Shown: positions 1-8,088, counted from the first letter of the stretch. The stretch: 25,837 bases of DNA from an uncultured Methanobrevibacter sp. (GCA_900317865.1 ONIK01000024.1:1-25837), one strand, 5' to 3'. A program made the numbers and translations. The notes: generated from the sequence alone by a model not told the origin.

Positions 1-94
1 TGGAAAAATGTCTGAAAAGAATAAAATAACTTTTTCATCAAGAGATGAAGCGATTAATCAAGGATACCAACCTTGCAAGGTTTGTAATCCCTAA
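1..94 (+). CDS. Ada-type metal-binding domain protein, C-terminal end only
   Basis: An open frame enters from the left edge and ends at TAA 92-94. The visible residues end in FSSRDEAINQGYQPCKVCNP, the usual close of the small zinc-binding domain first known from the N-terminus of Ada (xxCPxxxxM...F.sreeA...GYrPCkxCnP). The last two of its four cysteines are seen; the first pair would lie upstream of the window. In archaea and bacteria this domain often sits at the C-terminus of secreted nuclease-like or surface proteins, but what precedes it here cannot be known. The ATG at 8 is internal to the domain and is not a start. Confidence 0.65.
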   Translation, partial: GKMSEKNKITFSSRDEAINQGYQPCKVCNP

Positions 95-106
95 AAAAAA
101 GGATTA

Positions 107-403
107 TTAATATTCATAAAATCCTTTTCCAGCATTAATACCCATTTCACCTTTATCTATTTTTTCTTTTAGTTTTGTTGCAATCTATGCATGAACAGAA
201 TCGGGGTTTTTAACTTCCGGATTCATGATTACAATATTATAAGCAGTTATTAAACCAACAATGTCCAAAATACGAAATGGTCCATTTGGTGCTCTTGTTG
301 CTATCATCTATGTCTTATCAATAGTTTCCAGATTAGCAACATCTAATGCATACAACATTTCTGCAACAGATAAAAACAAACAATAAAATTTTTCATAATC
401 CAT
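107..403 (-). pseudogene. 3-hydroxyacyl-CoA dehydrogenase remnant (C-terminal domain, two in-frame stops)
   Basis: Reading the minus strand from 403 to 107 in one frame gives 99 codons that match the C-terminal helical domain of 3-hydroxyacyl-CoA dehydrogenases (Hbd/FadB type): a segment ending ETIDKT, then MIATRAPNGPFRILDIVGL, then GEMGINAGKGFYEY and TAA. Two TAG codons interrupt it, at 308-310 (where the family has Trp in DKTWM) and at 185-187 (after VHA). The N-terminal NAD-binding Rossmann domain is missing, and the first part of the frame is poorly conserved. No ribosome binding site is seen. This is a decaying fragment of a beta-oxidation or butyrate-type enzyme, which is unusual for a hydrogenotrophic methanogen and was probably acquired. 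Confidence 0.75.
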
Positions 404-463
404 AAGATATATATGCATATAACATTAAAATAAAAATAATAAATTATAAAATATACTGGAGGT
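404..463 (+). promoter_or_regulatory. Promoter and ribosome binding site of the mtrA-like gene
   Basis: A TATA-like run lies at about 405-417 (agatatatatgca), with a further A/T block at 441-455. GGAGGT at 458-463 is a strong ribosome binding site, 8 bases before the ATG at 472. Which of the two A/T blocks is the TATA box cannot be decided from sequence. Confidence 0.45.
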
Positions 464-471
464 ACATTAAA

Positions 472-924
472 ATGGCAGATAAAAAATCACCCGCAGACGG
501 ATGGCCAGTAATTAGTGGAGATTATATTGTAGGAGACCCAGAAAGTCCCGTTGCAGTAACAACACTTGCTTCACATATTGAAGCTGACTTAAATGGTGCA
601 GCAATTGCAGGCCCATGTAAAACTGAAAATTTAGGAATTGAAAAGGTTGTAGCAAATATTATATCAAATCCAAATATAAGATTTTTGATATTATTTGTTG
701 AAAATGTTCCTCTTGAAGGTATTGAAAGATTCCAACAACAGTTAGAAATTGTTGATTTAATCGATACTGAAGATATTGGAACAATACAAGCAAAAATTAA
801 TGAATGTGTAGAAAAAGATCCTGGTGCATTAGAATCTGAACCAATTGTAATGGAAATTGATGAAGAAAACAAAAAATTAGTTATTGTACCAAACAAAAAA
901 GAAAAAGAAGAAATTGAAGCCTAA
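472..924 (+). CDS. MtrA-family protein with internal deletion (tetrahydromethanopterin S-methyltransferase subunit A-like)
   Basis: The N-terminus (ADGWPVISGDYIVGDPESPVAV, then AAIAGPCKTENLGIEKVVANIISNPNIRFLIL) is classic MtrA, the corrinoid-carrying subunit of the Na+-pumping methyl-H4MPT:coenzyme M methyltransferase. The C-terminal part (IERFQQQLEIVDLID) is also MtrA. Between residues 74 and 75 about 35 residues normally present are missing. They include the GAEVQGHITGQ region, which holds the cobalt-coordinating histidine (His84 in the characterised protein). At 150 residues it also lacks the C-terminal membrane helix of true MtrA. It stands alone, not in an mtrEDCBAFGH operon, so it is best read as a soluble MtrA paralogue (MtrA2-like) that has lost its cofactor ligand. 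The reading frame is intact and the ribosome binding site is strong. Confidence 0.85.
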   Translation: MADKKSPADGWPVISGDYIVGDPESPVAVTTLASHIEADLNGAAIAGPCKTENLGIEKVVANIISNPNIRFLILFVENVPLEGIERFQQQLEIVDLIDTEDIGTIQAKINECVEKDPGALESEPIVMEIDEENKKLVIVPNKKEKEEIEA

Positions 925-929
925 AATAA

Positions 930-966
930 GGATTATAACTAATATAATCCAAATTTTATTTTTTTA
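930..966 (+). terminator. Intrinsic-type terminator after the mtrA-like gene
   Basis: A perfect 8-bp inverted repeat (GGATTATA at 930-937, TATAATCC at 943-950, loop actaa) is followed by a T-rich tract at 954-966. It begins 6 bases after the stop codon. Confidence 0.6.
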
Positions 967-1080
967 AGAATTTATAAACCACATTATAAGTATCTATCAC
1001 CAATAAACAGTATTTTTAAAATAAGTGATAACTAATCAAAAAAAGTTCAAAATTAATAAAAAAAAGAAAAAAGAAAAGAA

Positions 1081-1548
1081 TTAAGCTTTTCTTTGAATTG
1101 TAGCTATTGCACTCTGTGCACCTGATTTTACATAACCACTTTCATCATCCAGTAATTTTTCAAGTGCAGGAATAGCTCTTTCATCATTCAAGTTACCTAA
1201 AGCCCATGCAGCTGCTCCTCTGACTCTCCAATCAGGATCATCCAATACTGCAATTAAAGGTTCTACTGCAGCAGGACCCATACGACTTAATGAAGTTGAA
1301 GCTTCTCTCCTAACTAATTTGTTATTATCCTTTAAAGTTGAAATTAATGGTTCAATAGCTCTTTCATCATTTATTGCACCTAAAAGTTGTGCAGCATGCA
1401 AACGAATATTTTTCTTTCTGCTGGATAAAGCTTCAATTAAAGGTTCTACAGCTTCTTCACCTTTTAATTCTAATGCACCAACTGCATCTTCAACAACAAA
1501 ATCATCTTTATCATTTAACCTTTCAATTAATTCATCTATTTCAGACAT
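1081..1548 (-). CDS. HEAT-repeat protein (PBS-lyase-like repeats)
   Basis: About 155 residues made of about five tandem HEAT/PBS-lyase-type helical repeats, visible as recurring AVEPLIEAL, AIEPLISTLKD, AVEPLIAVLDDPDWRVRGAAAWALG and AIPALEKLLDDESGYVKSGA. Such solenoids bind other proteins. In methanogens stand-alone forms are common and their partners are mostly unknown; the PBS-lyase label does not imply bilin chemistry. The start is taken as the ATG at 1548, because GAGGG (1559-1555) lies 6 bases upstream of it but directly abuts the ATG at 1554. The gene is transcribed divergently from the dehydrogenase at 1646. A T-rich run just past its stop (minus strand) probably ends transcription. Confidence 0.85.
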   Translation of the reverse strand: MSEIDELIERLNDKDDFVVEDAVGALELKGEEAVEPLIEALSSRKKNIRLHAAQLLGAINDERAIEPLISTLKDNNKLVRREASTSLSRMGPAAVEPLIAVLDDPDWRVRGAAAWALGNLNDERAIPALEKLLDDESGYVKSGAQSAIATIQRKA

Positions 1549-1645
1549 ATGCATCCCTCAAATATAGCAATTATTAAATAAATATATCTTTATAGTTATA
1601 TGTATAAAAGTATTTTGATAACATGCGAACAAAAAAAGTGAAATA

Positions 1646-2638
1646 ATGTATAATATTGCGATAATAGGTGGAGACGGTATTGGAAACGAAGTAATGGAAT
1701 CAGCCGAATATTTATTAGATAAATTAGATTTAAATTTTAATTTTAAATATGGTGAAGCGGGTTTTGATTGTTTTAATAAAAACGGGACAACATTACCTGA
1801 AGAAACAATTAAAATTGCAAAGTCCAGTGATGCGACACTTTTTGGTGCTTCAACTTCAACACCTGGCCAACCAAGCCCAATAATTAATTTAAGAAAAGAA
1901 CTCAATGTATATGCAAATTTAAGACCAATAAGATCATATAAAGGAATTAAATCCATTGCTGAAAATATTGATTTTATAATAGTACGTGAAAATACAGAAG
2001 GATTATACAGTCAAAATGAATATGGGGATGAAAATAAAGTAATTGCCGAACGTGTAATTACAAGAAAAGCTAGTGAAAAAATCTGTGAAATTGCTTTTAA
2101 ATTAGCTAAAAGAAGAAAAAAACTAAATAAAGTGACATGTGTCCATAAAAGTAATGTATTGAAAAAAACAGATGGTGTTTTTAAAAAATCATTTTATAAA
2201 GTAGCTGAAAATTATCCAAAAATAAATACTGAAGATTTTTATGTCGATGCAACTGCAATGTATCTAATTACAAACCCATTAAACTTTGATGTTATTGTAT
2301 CAACTAATTTATTTGGAGATATTCTATCTGATGAAAGTGCAGGTTTAGTTGGAGGATTAGGCCTTGCACCATCCGGAAATATAGGGGATGAAAATGGATT
2401 ATTCGAACCTGTTCATGGTTCAGCACCAGATATTGCAGGCAAAGGTATTGCAAATCCATGTTCCATGATATTATCAACAGCAATGATGCTGGATTATATA
2501 GGAGAAAAGGAAATATCTCAAAAAATAAATAAAGCTGTTGAAAATGTTGTTTGCAGAGGCAAAATATTAACTCCAGATTTGGGAGGTACTGCTAAAACAA
2601 AAGAAATGACAGATGCAATTGTTCGTGAGGTGATTTAA
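1646..2638 (+). CDS. Isopropylmalate/homoisocitrate/isocitrate-type dehydrogenase (LeuB/AksF family)
   Basis: This 330-residue protein is a beta-decarboxylating dehydrogenase. It shows IGGDGIG near the N-terminus, the substrate loop INLRKELNVYANLRP (residues 80-94), IVRENTEGLY (112-121), the catalytic-lysine region CVHKSNVLK (165-173), metal-binding aspartates in NLFGDILSD (221-229) and the cofactor loop FEPVHGSAPDIAGKGIANP (253-271). Members make 2-oxoisocaproate (leucine), 2-oxo acids for coenzyme B (homoisocitrate) or 2-oxoglutarate. Methanobacteriales carry at least two paralogues. Sequence alone does not fix the substrate, but the RENTEGLY and CVHKSNVLK segments fit methanogen LeuB or AksF equally. 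Its stop overlaps the next gene's ATG by one base (TAATG), so the two are translationally coupled. Confidence 0.85.
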   Translation: MYNIAIIGGDGIGNEVMESAEYLLDKLDLNFNFKYGEAGFDCFNKNGTTLPEETIKIAKSSDATLFGASTSTPGQPSPIINLRKELNVYANLRPIRSYKGIKSIAENIDFIIVRENTEGLYSQNEYGDENKVIAERVITRKASEKICEIAFKLAKRRKKLNKVTCVHKSNVLKKTDGVFKKSFYKVAENYPKINTEDFYVDATAMYLITNPLNFDVIVSTNLFGDILSDESAGLVGGLGLAPSGNIGDENGLFEPVHGSAPDIAGKGIANPCSMILSTAMMLDYIGEKEISQKINKAVENVVCRGKILTPDLGGTAKTKEMTDAIVREVI

Positions 2639-4107
2639 TGTTAAATATTACTACATTTTTAGACGCAAATTCAAAAAGATTAGATAAAAAAGTATTGTAC
2701 AATCCAAAAAGCGGTGAAAAATATTCTTCAGGAGAAATATTATCAATAGTTTCCAAAATTGGGCGTGACATACATAATCTAGGAATCCATAAAGGAGATA
2801 GAGTCATGATTTATTTAAATAATTCATGTGAATACTTATTTTCACTTTTTGCAATATGGAGAATAGGAGCCATAGCAATTCCAACAAATAGAATTTTTAC
2901 TGCTTCTGAATTGGAATATATTGCTAATGACTCGCAGGCAAAATTATTAATTACCGATGATGAAGCCAGTGATTTAATTAATATCAACACATACATTCCC
3001 AATAATTTAAATGAATATAAAAACTATGAAGTATTAGATGCCTGCAATACAGATTGGGATGATTTATGTCAACTACAATATACCTCAGGTACAACAGGTA
3101 AACCTAAAGGAGCAATGTTAACTCATGGAAATTATTTTACTGCAATACATAATGAATGTGATGTATTAACTTTAAGACAGGACGATGTATTTTTAGGAAT
3201 TTATCCAATGGCACATGTTGGTCTTTCATGGGCAATAGCTGCACTTAGAGCAGCAGCATACTATATTTTAATAGAACAGTTTGATTTAGAGGAATATCTT
3301 GACTTGTGTGAAAATGAAAAAGTAACTGTTTTAACCGGAATGCCTCCAGTAATTCATTCCCTTACAACCATGGGCAAAAGAAAAGAATTGGAAAGCGTCC
3401 GTGAAATGATAAGTGGAGGCGGACCTTTACATAAAAAAATATGGAAAGAATTCTATAAAACTTATCAAATTCCAATTATCAATGCATATGGATTATCAGA
3501 ATCTATCGTTATTGGAACTGGGACTGTTATTAGACCGGAAGACTATCGTGAAGCAGATAGATTTGAAAGTGTAGGTCATCCAGTATGTTTTTCAGAAGTA
3601 AAAATTGTTGATGAAAATAACCCCTCAAAAAAATTAGACAAATATGAACAAGGAGAAATTGCTTTAAGAGGACCTGCAATTGCAAAAGGTTACTGGAGAA
3701 GAGAAAAACAAACTATTGAATCATTTTTAGATGATGGATGGTTTTTAACAGGAGATGTCGGGTATTTGGATGACGATAACAGATTATTTATTACTGACCG
3801 TAAAAAAGACATGATTGTAATGAGCGGATGGAAAATCTATCCAACAGAGGTCGAAGAAACATTAATAAAATATCCGAAACTTAAAGAAATAGCAGTGTTC
3901 AGTATTGGTGACTGCCACAGAGGAGAAATACCTGTAGCTGCAGTTGTCTGGAACGATGATCCTGATCATGAAGGATTAATTAAATATGCTCGTGAAAACT
4001 TATCCCGTTATAAAGTTCCACGTAAAATCTATGATTTAGATGAACTCCCAAGAGTAAACGGTTGGAAATTACTTAGACGAGAATTAAGAAAGATATTTAA
4101 TGAATGA
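2638..4107 (+). CDS. AMP-forming acyl-CoA synthetase/ligase (ANL superfamily)
   Basis: This 489-residue adenylate-forming enzyme is complete: P-loop YTSGTTGKPKGAML (148-161), NAYGLSES (282-289), TGDVGYLDDDNRLFITDRKKD (371-391), the hinge region MSGWKIYPTEVEE (395-407) and the C-terminal lysine in NGWKLLRREL (K478). Such enzymes activate a carboxylic acid to its acyl-adenylate and usually transfer it to coenzyme A. The P-loop to A8 order and the GWKIYPTEVEE motif are closest to medium/long-chain acyl-CoA ligases. Here NGWKLLRREL replaces the usual PTGKILRREL; the lysine is kept. It shares one base with the upstream dehydrogenase, so the pair is one transcript. The acid substrate cannot be read from sequence; a 2-oxo or branched acid from the dehydrogenase is possible but unproven. 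Confidence 0.85.
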   Translation: MLNITTFLDANSKRLDKKVLYNPKSGEKYSSGEILSIVSKIGRDIHNLGIHKGDRVMIYLNNSCEYLFSLFAIWRIGAIAIPTNRIFTASELEYIANDSQAKLLITDDEASDLININTYIPNNLNEYKNYEVLDACNTDWDDLCQLQYTSGTTGKPKGAMLTHGNYFTAIHNECDVLTLRQDDVFLGIYPMAHVGLSWAIAALRAAAYYILIEQFDLEEYLDLCENEKVTVLTGMPPVIHSLTTMGKRKELESVREMISGGGPLHKKIWKEFYKTYQIPIINAYGLSESIVIGTGTVIRPEDYREADRFESVGHPVCFSEVKIVDENNPSKKLDKYEQGEIALRGPAIAKGYWRREKQTIESFLDDGWFLTGDVGYLDDDNRLFITDRKKDMIVMSGWKIYPTEVEETLIKYPKLKEIAVFSIGDCHRGEIPVAAVVWNDDPDHEGLIKYARENLSRYKVPRKIYDLDELPRVNGWKLLRRELRKIFNE

Positions 4108-4145
4108 AAAGTTAGAAATGAATCTAACTTTAAATTCATTTTTGT
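4108..4145 (+). terminator. Terminator after the acyl-CoA ligase
   Basis: A perfect 8-bp inverted repeat, AAAGTTAG (4108-4115) and CTAACTTT (4124-4131), starts at the base after the stop codon, with a T-run at about 4139-4143. The 4146-4376 stretch up to the argB terminator is plain A/T-rich sequence with no gene that I can see. Confidence 0.55.
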
Positions 4146-4376
4146 TGTATTAACTTAGTATATATCATTTAAAGATTAACAACAAAATTCTCAGCCATGA
4201 CTAGAAGGCAAAACTTATCCAAGTAAAATCAAGAAAAAACTTATTTTTTGATGGTTTAAAACATAATACAACATTTAAATTAATGATTTTATACAGATAA
4301 TAAAACCTTCAATTTAATATTTAATTTAAAGATATTTAAGTTAGATAGAAATTAATCTAGAAAAAATAAGATAAAA

Positions 4377-4392
4377 GAGGAAAAATATCCTC
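4377..4392 (-). terminator. Terminator after argB
   Basis: The inverted repeat GAGGA (4377-4381) and TCCTC (4388-4392) lies just past the argB stop. On the minus strand it is followed by T-rich sequence. Confidence 0.45.
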
Positions 4393-4405
4393 ACGAATAA
4401 AAAAT

Positions 4406-5275
4406 CTATTCAAAAATCATAGTTCCAATACCATTTGTGGTGAATATTTCAAGTAAAATAGAATGTTTTTTACGTCCATCAATAATGTGGCAAGATTTAA
4501 CACCATTTTCAATAGCATTGACACAAGTCTCTATTTTTGGAATCATTCCTCCAGTTATGATTCCATCTTCAATTAGTTGAGGAACTTCACTTATTCTGAT
4601 TTTTTGAATTAATGATGAAGGGTCATTAGGATCTCTTAAAACGCCAGGAACATCTGTTAAAATAATTAATTTTTCAGCTTCAACAGCACTTGCAACTTCA
4701 CCTGCAGCAGTATCTGCATTTAAATTAAGGCTTGATCCGTCTTTAGCAGCACCTATTGGAGATATTACTGGAATATAATCATTATCGACAAACATTTCAA
4801 GTAACTTGTAATTAATACATTCTATTTCTCCAACCAAACCTAAGTCAATTTCCTCATCTGAACCCTCAATTTTTTTTGCACCCTGTTTATGAGCGAGAAT
4901 TAAACTGGAATCCTTACCTGATAAACTGATTGCATCACCATCATGATTAATTAATTCAGAAACAATATCTGAACTTATTTTACCTGCAAGAACCATTTCA
5001 ATAATATCCATTGTTTCTTCATCAGTAACTCTTAAACCTTGGATAAATTCAGGCTCTTTTCCTAATTTTTCCATTGAACGGGAGATTTCTGGACCTCCAC
5101 CATGAACAATAAGTGGTTTCATACCAACATATTTAAGCAAAACAGTATCACGAGCTGTAGAGGACATGGACTCCTTATCTATCATTGCATGTCCGCCATA
5201 CTTAATTAAAATTTTTTTATCATGAAACTTTTTTATATATGGTAAAGCTTCAATTAAAACATCAATATCTTTCAT
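4406..5275 (-). CDS. argB: Acetylglutamate kinase
   Basis: ArgB phosphorylates N-acetylglutamate, the second step of arginine biosynthesis in the cytoplasm. The protein is 289 residues, normal for the family. It has the N-terminal ATP-binding KYGGHAM (25-31), the glycine-rich VHGGGPE (57-63), QGLRVTDEETMDIIEMVLAGK, the LNLNADTAAGEVA aspartate region and the C-terminal ITGGMIPK segment. A GTGAT ribosome binding site precedes the ATG. It lies on the same strand as argJ (12223-13446) but is separated from it by about 7 kb of other genes. In Methanothermobacter I recall argJ, argB and an isopropylmalate-type dehydrogenase as close neighbours, so this window may be an expanded version of that cluster. 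Confidence 0.95.
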   Translation of the reverse strand: MKDIDVLIEALPYIKKFHDKKILIKYGGHAMIDKESMSSTARDTVLLKYVGMKPLIVHGGGPEISRSMEKLGKEPEFIQGLRVTDEETMDIIEMVLAGKISSDIVSELINHDGDAISLSGKDSSLILAHKQGAKKIEGSDEEIDLGLVGEIECINYKLLEMFVDNDYIPVISPIGAAKDGSSLNLNADTAAGEVASAVEAEKLIILTDVPGVLRDPNDPSSLIQKIRISEVPQLIEDGIITGGMIPKIETCVNAIENGVKSCHIIDGRKKHSILLEIFTTNGIGTMIFE

Positions 5276-5403
5276 TTTATCACTACATCTAATATTTAAT
5301 TTAATTGTTAATAAGTATTTCAGTTTTTTATATCCTACACAAAAATTAATTTATTAAAAAAATACCCTAAACAGAAACAAAAAAATATGCCAAATAAATT
5401 TGT

Positions 5404-5437
5404 TAAAAAAAAGATAAATTAGGAGTTAAAAACCCCT
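5404..5437 (-). terminator. Possible terminator after the 82-residue gene
   Basis: An imperfect inverted repeat (aggag at 5421-5425 against cccct at 5433-5437) is followed on the minus strand by a T-run at 5413-5405. It overlaps the stop codon of the gene it would end. Confidence 0.3.
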
Positions 5438-5684
5438 ATAATCCGCATTTGAATTTAAATCTGTACTCTTGGTTAACAATTTCCATTCCTTCAAATGAAC
5501 CGTTTAAAATATCTGCAACTTTTTGCAAGTCTTCAGCAGTGATTTGGCTACCATTGGCAACTGGTGAGAAAAAAGTAATCTCATCGTCAGTTATTAAATA
5601 ATTTAAAAGTTTTGTGTCTTCTTTTTGATATTTTTCAACGATAGCTAAAATTTTTTCTTCTATATCTTTATCGAGGTTTGCCAT
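5436..5684 (-). CDS. Small unknown protein (82 residues)
   Basis: I do not recognise a family. The protein is soluble and acidic, without membrane segment or signal peptide. It starts MANLDKDIEEKILAIVEKYQ, a probable helix, and ends with an alternating hydrophobic stretch (EGMEIVNQEYRFKFKCGL) that looks like beta strands, suggesting a compact alpha/beta fold. A single cysteine sits three residues from the end. The ATG is preceded by GGTGATATT, a standard ribosome binding site for this genome, which supports translation. It lies 16 bases downstream of the DUF998-type gene, so it may be the last gene of the SAP/DUF998 transcript, or the one before argB. Confidence 0.7.
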   Translation of the reverse strand: MANLDKDIEEKILAIVEKYQKEDTKLLNYLITDDEITFFSPVANGSQITAEDLQKVADILNGSFEGMEIVNQEYRFKFKCGL

Positions 5685-5700
5685 AATATCACCATTAATT

Positions 5701-6312
5701 TTAAGTTAACTTCCAACTATTTAAATCTTTTGTAATTAAAAAGTAACCCGTTAAAAAGCACCACAAAATTAATGAATAAACTGACAATCTCTCAAACACA
5801 GGCATATATGGATTTTTCACAATAAAAAACGTTATCCCAAAAGCCATTAAACCAATAATTCCTAAAATTAAAGTAATTCTTTGATAAATTTTAAATTCAT
5901 TCATAGATTTGGATATTAAAACAAGCAATATATTTCCACCTAAAATCGCCATTACCGCACCAAGTGTATGATAACCTGAAGTTAATGGGTTTCCACCATG
6001 AATTAAACCAACGATAATAACTCCCAGTGACGAAATTAATGTTAAAATATAAAAAACCAACTTACGTTTAATTATAAAATCTTTAAACTTATAAAAATTA
6101 CCAAAACATAATGACAATCCAATCAAAATAAAAGCAGAATTCATTAACCAGAATAATGGAGAATTTCCGTTTGGAATTCCAAGTTCAGAAATGGTGTGGA
6201 ACAAGTACGTATCAATTAATGGAGCATTAAAAAAAGTTGCAGAAATAGCTTCAGCAATTAAATAGAATAAACTACCAATCAAAAAAACAATTCCAGCAAC
6301 TTTAGCTTTCAT
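5701..6312 (-). CDS. DUF998-type multi-pass membrane protein
   Basis: A 203-residue integral membrane protein with about six hydrophobic helices, starting with VAGIVFLIGSLFYLIAEAIS. The first loop carries the HTISELGIP sequence typical of DUF998 proteins, and the HGGNPLTSGYHTLGA segment between helices also fits that family. DUF998 members have no established reaction. The start ATG at 6312 lies three bases after the stop of the SAP-domain gene, so the two are almost certainly co-transcribed. Confidence 0.75.
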   Translation of the reverse strand: MKAKVAGIVFLIGSLFYLIAEAISATFFNAPLIDTYLFHTISELGIPNGNSPLFWLMNSAFILIGLSLCFGNFYKFKDFIIKRKLVFYILTLISSLGVIIVGLIHGGNPLTSGYHTLGAVMAILGGNILLVLISKSMNEFKIYQRITLILGIIGLMAFGITFFIVKNPYMPVFERLSVYSLILWCFLTGYFLITKDLNSWKLT

Positions 6313-6315
6313 TAT

Positions 6316-7191
6316 TTAAACCCCAAATTTTTTATTGAAGTATTTTTCTCTCAAATCAAAGTTTAATTCATCCAAATCTTCACCGGCAAGCGCTTTTTGT
6401 AAGATTTTATAAGAAGTCTTTTTAGGTACTGTTATGTTTGTAACATGAGATTTGGACCATATTTTATCAAATCTTTTCTTTAAGTTGCCAAAATTAAATT
6501 TCTCTAAAACATTTTTTAAATTAATTATATTAGCAGTGTTAATAATATCATAATTTGCATAAGTTTTTGCATCCATCACAATTGGATTTAAACCTAATAT
6601 AAATCTTTGTAAATCATAATCCAAGAAGGTTTCATAATCTCCATCATATGCATAAACATGAGCTTTTGCAGACAGCGCATCAATAAATACTAAAAATTGA
6701 TTGGAAACTAATGCTCTTGAAATAATTTCATCACAGAAATTTAAAGCTGTTTGAACATTATCTTCACTTGATGATGCAACATAAGTTTCGTAATCTTCAA
6801 ATCTGAATGCGACAAGTGCAAACATATATAAATCAATCCATTCATTCTCTTTAATGAATTCTTTTGCCTTGTCAGTTAATTCATAACTATTGGAATTTCC
6901 ACCTAAAACCGGCAATAACCTTTCAATAAGCTCTTGTTTTTTTCCAGATACTTTTAAACCATTTTCTTTAAGTAATTCTTTTAATTGTGCAACAGTATAT
7001 TTTTTAGATAGTGATTCAGCAGTAACAGTTTCACCATCACCTTCAAGATATCCGTTTTCAACAAGATATTCAATACAGGCATCTGCTGAAGGAAAAGTAC
7101 CAAAATTACCTTCTTTTAAAATATCCTCAAGTTCATAACCACTATTTAAAAAATTTAAAACATTAAAAATTTCTAATTTTTGTTCACTCAC
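6316..7191 (-). CDS. SAP-domain protein of unknown role
   Basis: A 291-residue protein with GTG start (7191-7189), preceded by AGGTG. Residues 64-93 (KYTVAQLKELLKENGLKVSG, then KKQELIERLL) are a clear SAP motif, a helix-extended-helix that usually binds DNA, and in bacteria often also occurs in prophage and cell-wall-linked proteins. Residues 1-60 look like a small winged-helix-like unit. The C-terminal 190 residues are mostly helical and I do not recognise them. SAP domains are common as lone fusions in Methanobrevibacter proteins of unknown role. It heads a two- or three-gene transcript with the DUF998-type membrane protein. Confidence 0.75.
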   Translation of the reverse strand: MSEQKLEIFNVLNFLNSGYELEDILKEGNFGTFPSADACIEYLVENGYLEGDGETVTAESLSKKYTVAQLKELLKENGLKVSGKKQELIERLLPVLGGNSNSYELTDKAKEFIKENEWIDLYMFALVAFRFEDYETYVASSSEDNVQTALNFCDEIISRALVSNQFLVFIDALSAKAHVYAYDGDYETFLDYDLQRFILGLNPIVMDAKTYANYDIINTANIINLKNVLEKFNFGNLKKRFDKIWSKSHVTNITVPKKTSYKILQKALAGEDLDELNFDLREKYFNKKFGV

Positions 7192-7545
7192 TTAAACACC
7201 TTTTCACTTTAAGTAATATAAATTATATCTTTTTTTGTTAATATTAATACTTTCTTTGATTAATTGGATTTTGAACAAATCAATATCTTGGAAATAATAA
7301 TTTTAAAATTAGTCTCCCATCCAAAATTTAAAAATCAGGCATGACTTTTTTACAGCCTAGATTTATACATTAATTTTTAAATTACCTAATAAAAATAATT
7401 TACCATCAGATTATAATATTTATATGAGCTAATTTTTTTGAATAACAATAGAATATTGTGTGAATTTATACTATACTAATTTATAAACCTTAAAATTAAA
7501 TATTACTAATTATAAAATCATTAATTCAAAAAAAGGTGATATATA
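7192..7545. other. 354-base intergenic region
   Basis: Very A/T-rich region between divergent genes. It contains the promoter of the SAP gene near its left end and that of the first Rpn-like gene on the right. No RNA gene or repeat array is visible. A short fragment near 7335-7372 is slightly more G/C-rich but codes for nothing I can recognise. Confidence 0.5.
7474..7490 (+). promoter_or_regulatory. Promoter box of the first Rpn-like gene
   Basis: TACTAATTTATAA (7474-7486) lies 72 bases before the ATG. The same 13 bases occur at 8822-8834, 67 bases before the third paralogue. TTTATAA is a good archaeal TATA box, which would place the transcript start about 40 bases upstream of the ATG. The ribosome binding site is GGTGAT. 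Confidence 0.55.
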
Positions 7546-8088
7546 ATGTGTGAAAAAGATCATGATGAAATGGCATATGGCCTAATAGAAACCATATTTG
7601 GCGACTTTAGAGAAATTGATGGAAAAGCATCTGACGAAATACAGTCAATATCAAAAAAACATAAAATCGAAGCAGACATATACAAAACAAAAAATAATGA
7701 GCTAATATCATACGGATTGACAAATGAAGATTTTGGAAATGATGAACTTAAAAAATACAAAGAATATGGAGAAGAACTATATGAAAAAAGTGGAAAAGAA
7801 GTCTGCATTTACATTTTAGGCTCACCACATATAAAATTTAATGCAACCAATGACTTTGAAACACCTGCGAAAATAAAAATAAATATTTCATTAATGGAAT
7901 ACAGCAGCACTTATGAAACTTTAAGACACATTAAAAGTCTGGTTGAAAACAGACAAAAATTAGACAGCGATGATTTATTCGCTTTAAAAATGATACCGAC
8001 AATGGGTCCACCAGAAGATAAAAGATTTTTACGAATTGAATGTTTAAAATTATGGAAAACAATAGTTAACAAAAGGTTGATAAAATGA
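7546..8088 (+). CDS. Rpn/PD-(D/E)XK-like family protein, active site apparently lost (paralogue 1)
   Basis: This 180-residue protein is homologous along its length to the one at 8889-9416: shared KYxExxEELYEK, a following beta strand, then YETLRHIKSLVENRQKLDSD (compare YDILYQIKEKVNKNISLDDE) and MIPTM followed by DKRFLRIECLKLW. The C-terminal helix (IKexvexxxxLxxxDLxxLxxiPxM) is typical of Rpn-type recombination-promoting nuclease/transposase families. Where the paralogues have IDLExQ, the probable catalytic E-x-Q strand, this copy reads ISYGLT, so the acidic and Gln residues are gone. It may be a non-catalytic partner or a decaying copy. Its last four bases overlap the next ATG (ATGA), so the pair is coupled. 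The family assignment is from memory of motif pattern and is not certain. Confidence 0.6.
   Translation: MCEKDHDEMAYGLIETIFGDFREIDGKASDEIQSISKKHKIEADIYKTKNNELISYGLTNEDFGNDELKKYKEYGEELYEKSGKEVCIYILGSPHIKFNATNDFETPAKIKINISLMEYSSTYETLRHIKSLVENRQKLDSDDLFALKMIPTMGPPEDKRFLRIECLKLWKTIVNKRLIK

Noticed and set aside
185..310. TAG codons read as pyrrolysine in the dehydrogenase remnant
   Set aside because: No Pyl system is expected in this lineage, one TAG replaces a conserved Trp, and the N-terminal domain is missing; a pseudogene explains it.
522..896. Long minus-strand open frame opposite the mtrA-like gene
   Set aside because: Shadow of the conserved MtrA reading; no ribosome binding site and low-complexity protein.
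1319..1577. Two plus-strand frames opposite the HEAT-repeat gene
   Set aside because: Antisense shadows of a repeat-rich gene; no start signals and no recognisable domains.
4190..4230. Slightly G/C-richer island downstream of the acyl-CoA ligase
   Set aside because: Too short, no coding frame, no pairing and no similarity to other parts of the window.
7192..7545. Possible RNA gene or CRISPR leader in the long A/T-rich gap
   Set aside because: No repeated units, no tRNA-like arms and no stable G/C-rich stem found.
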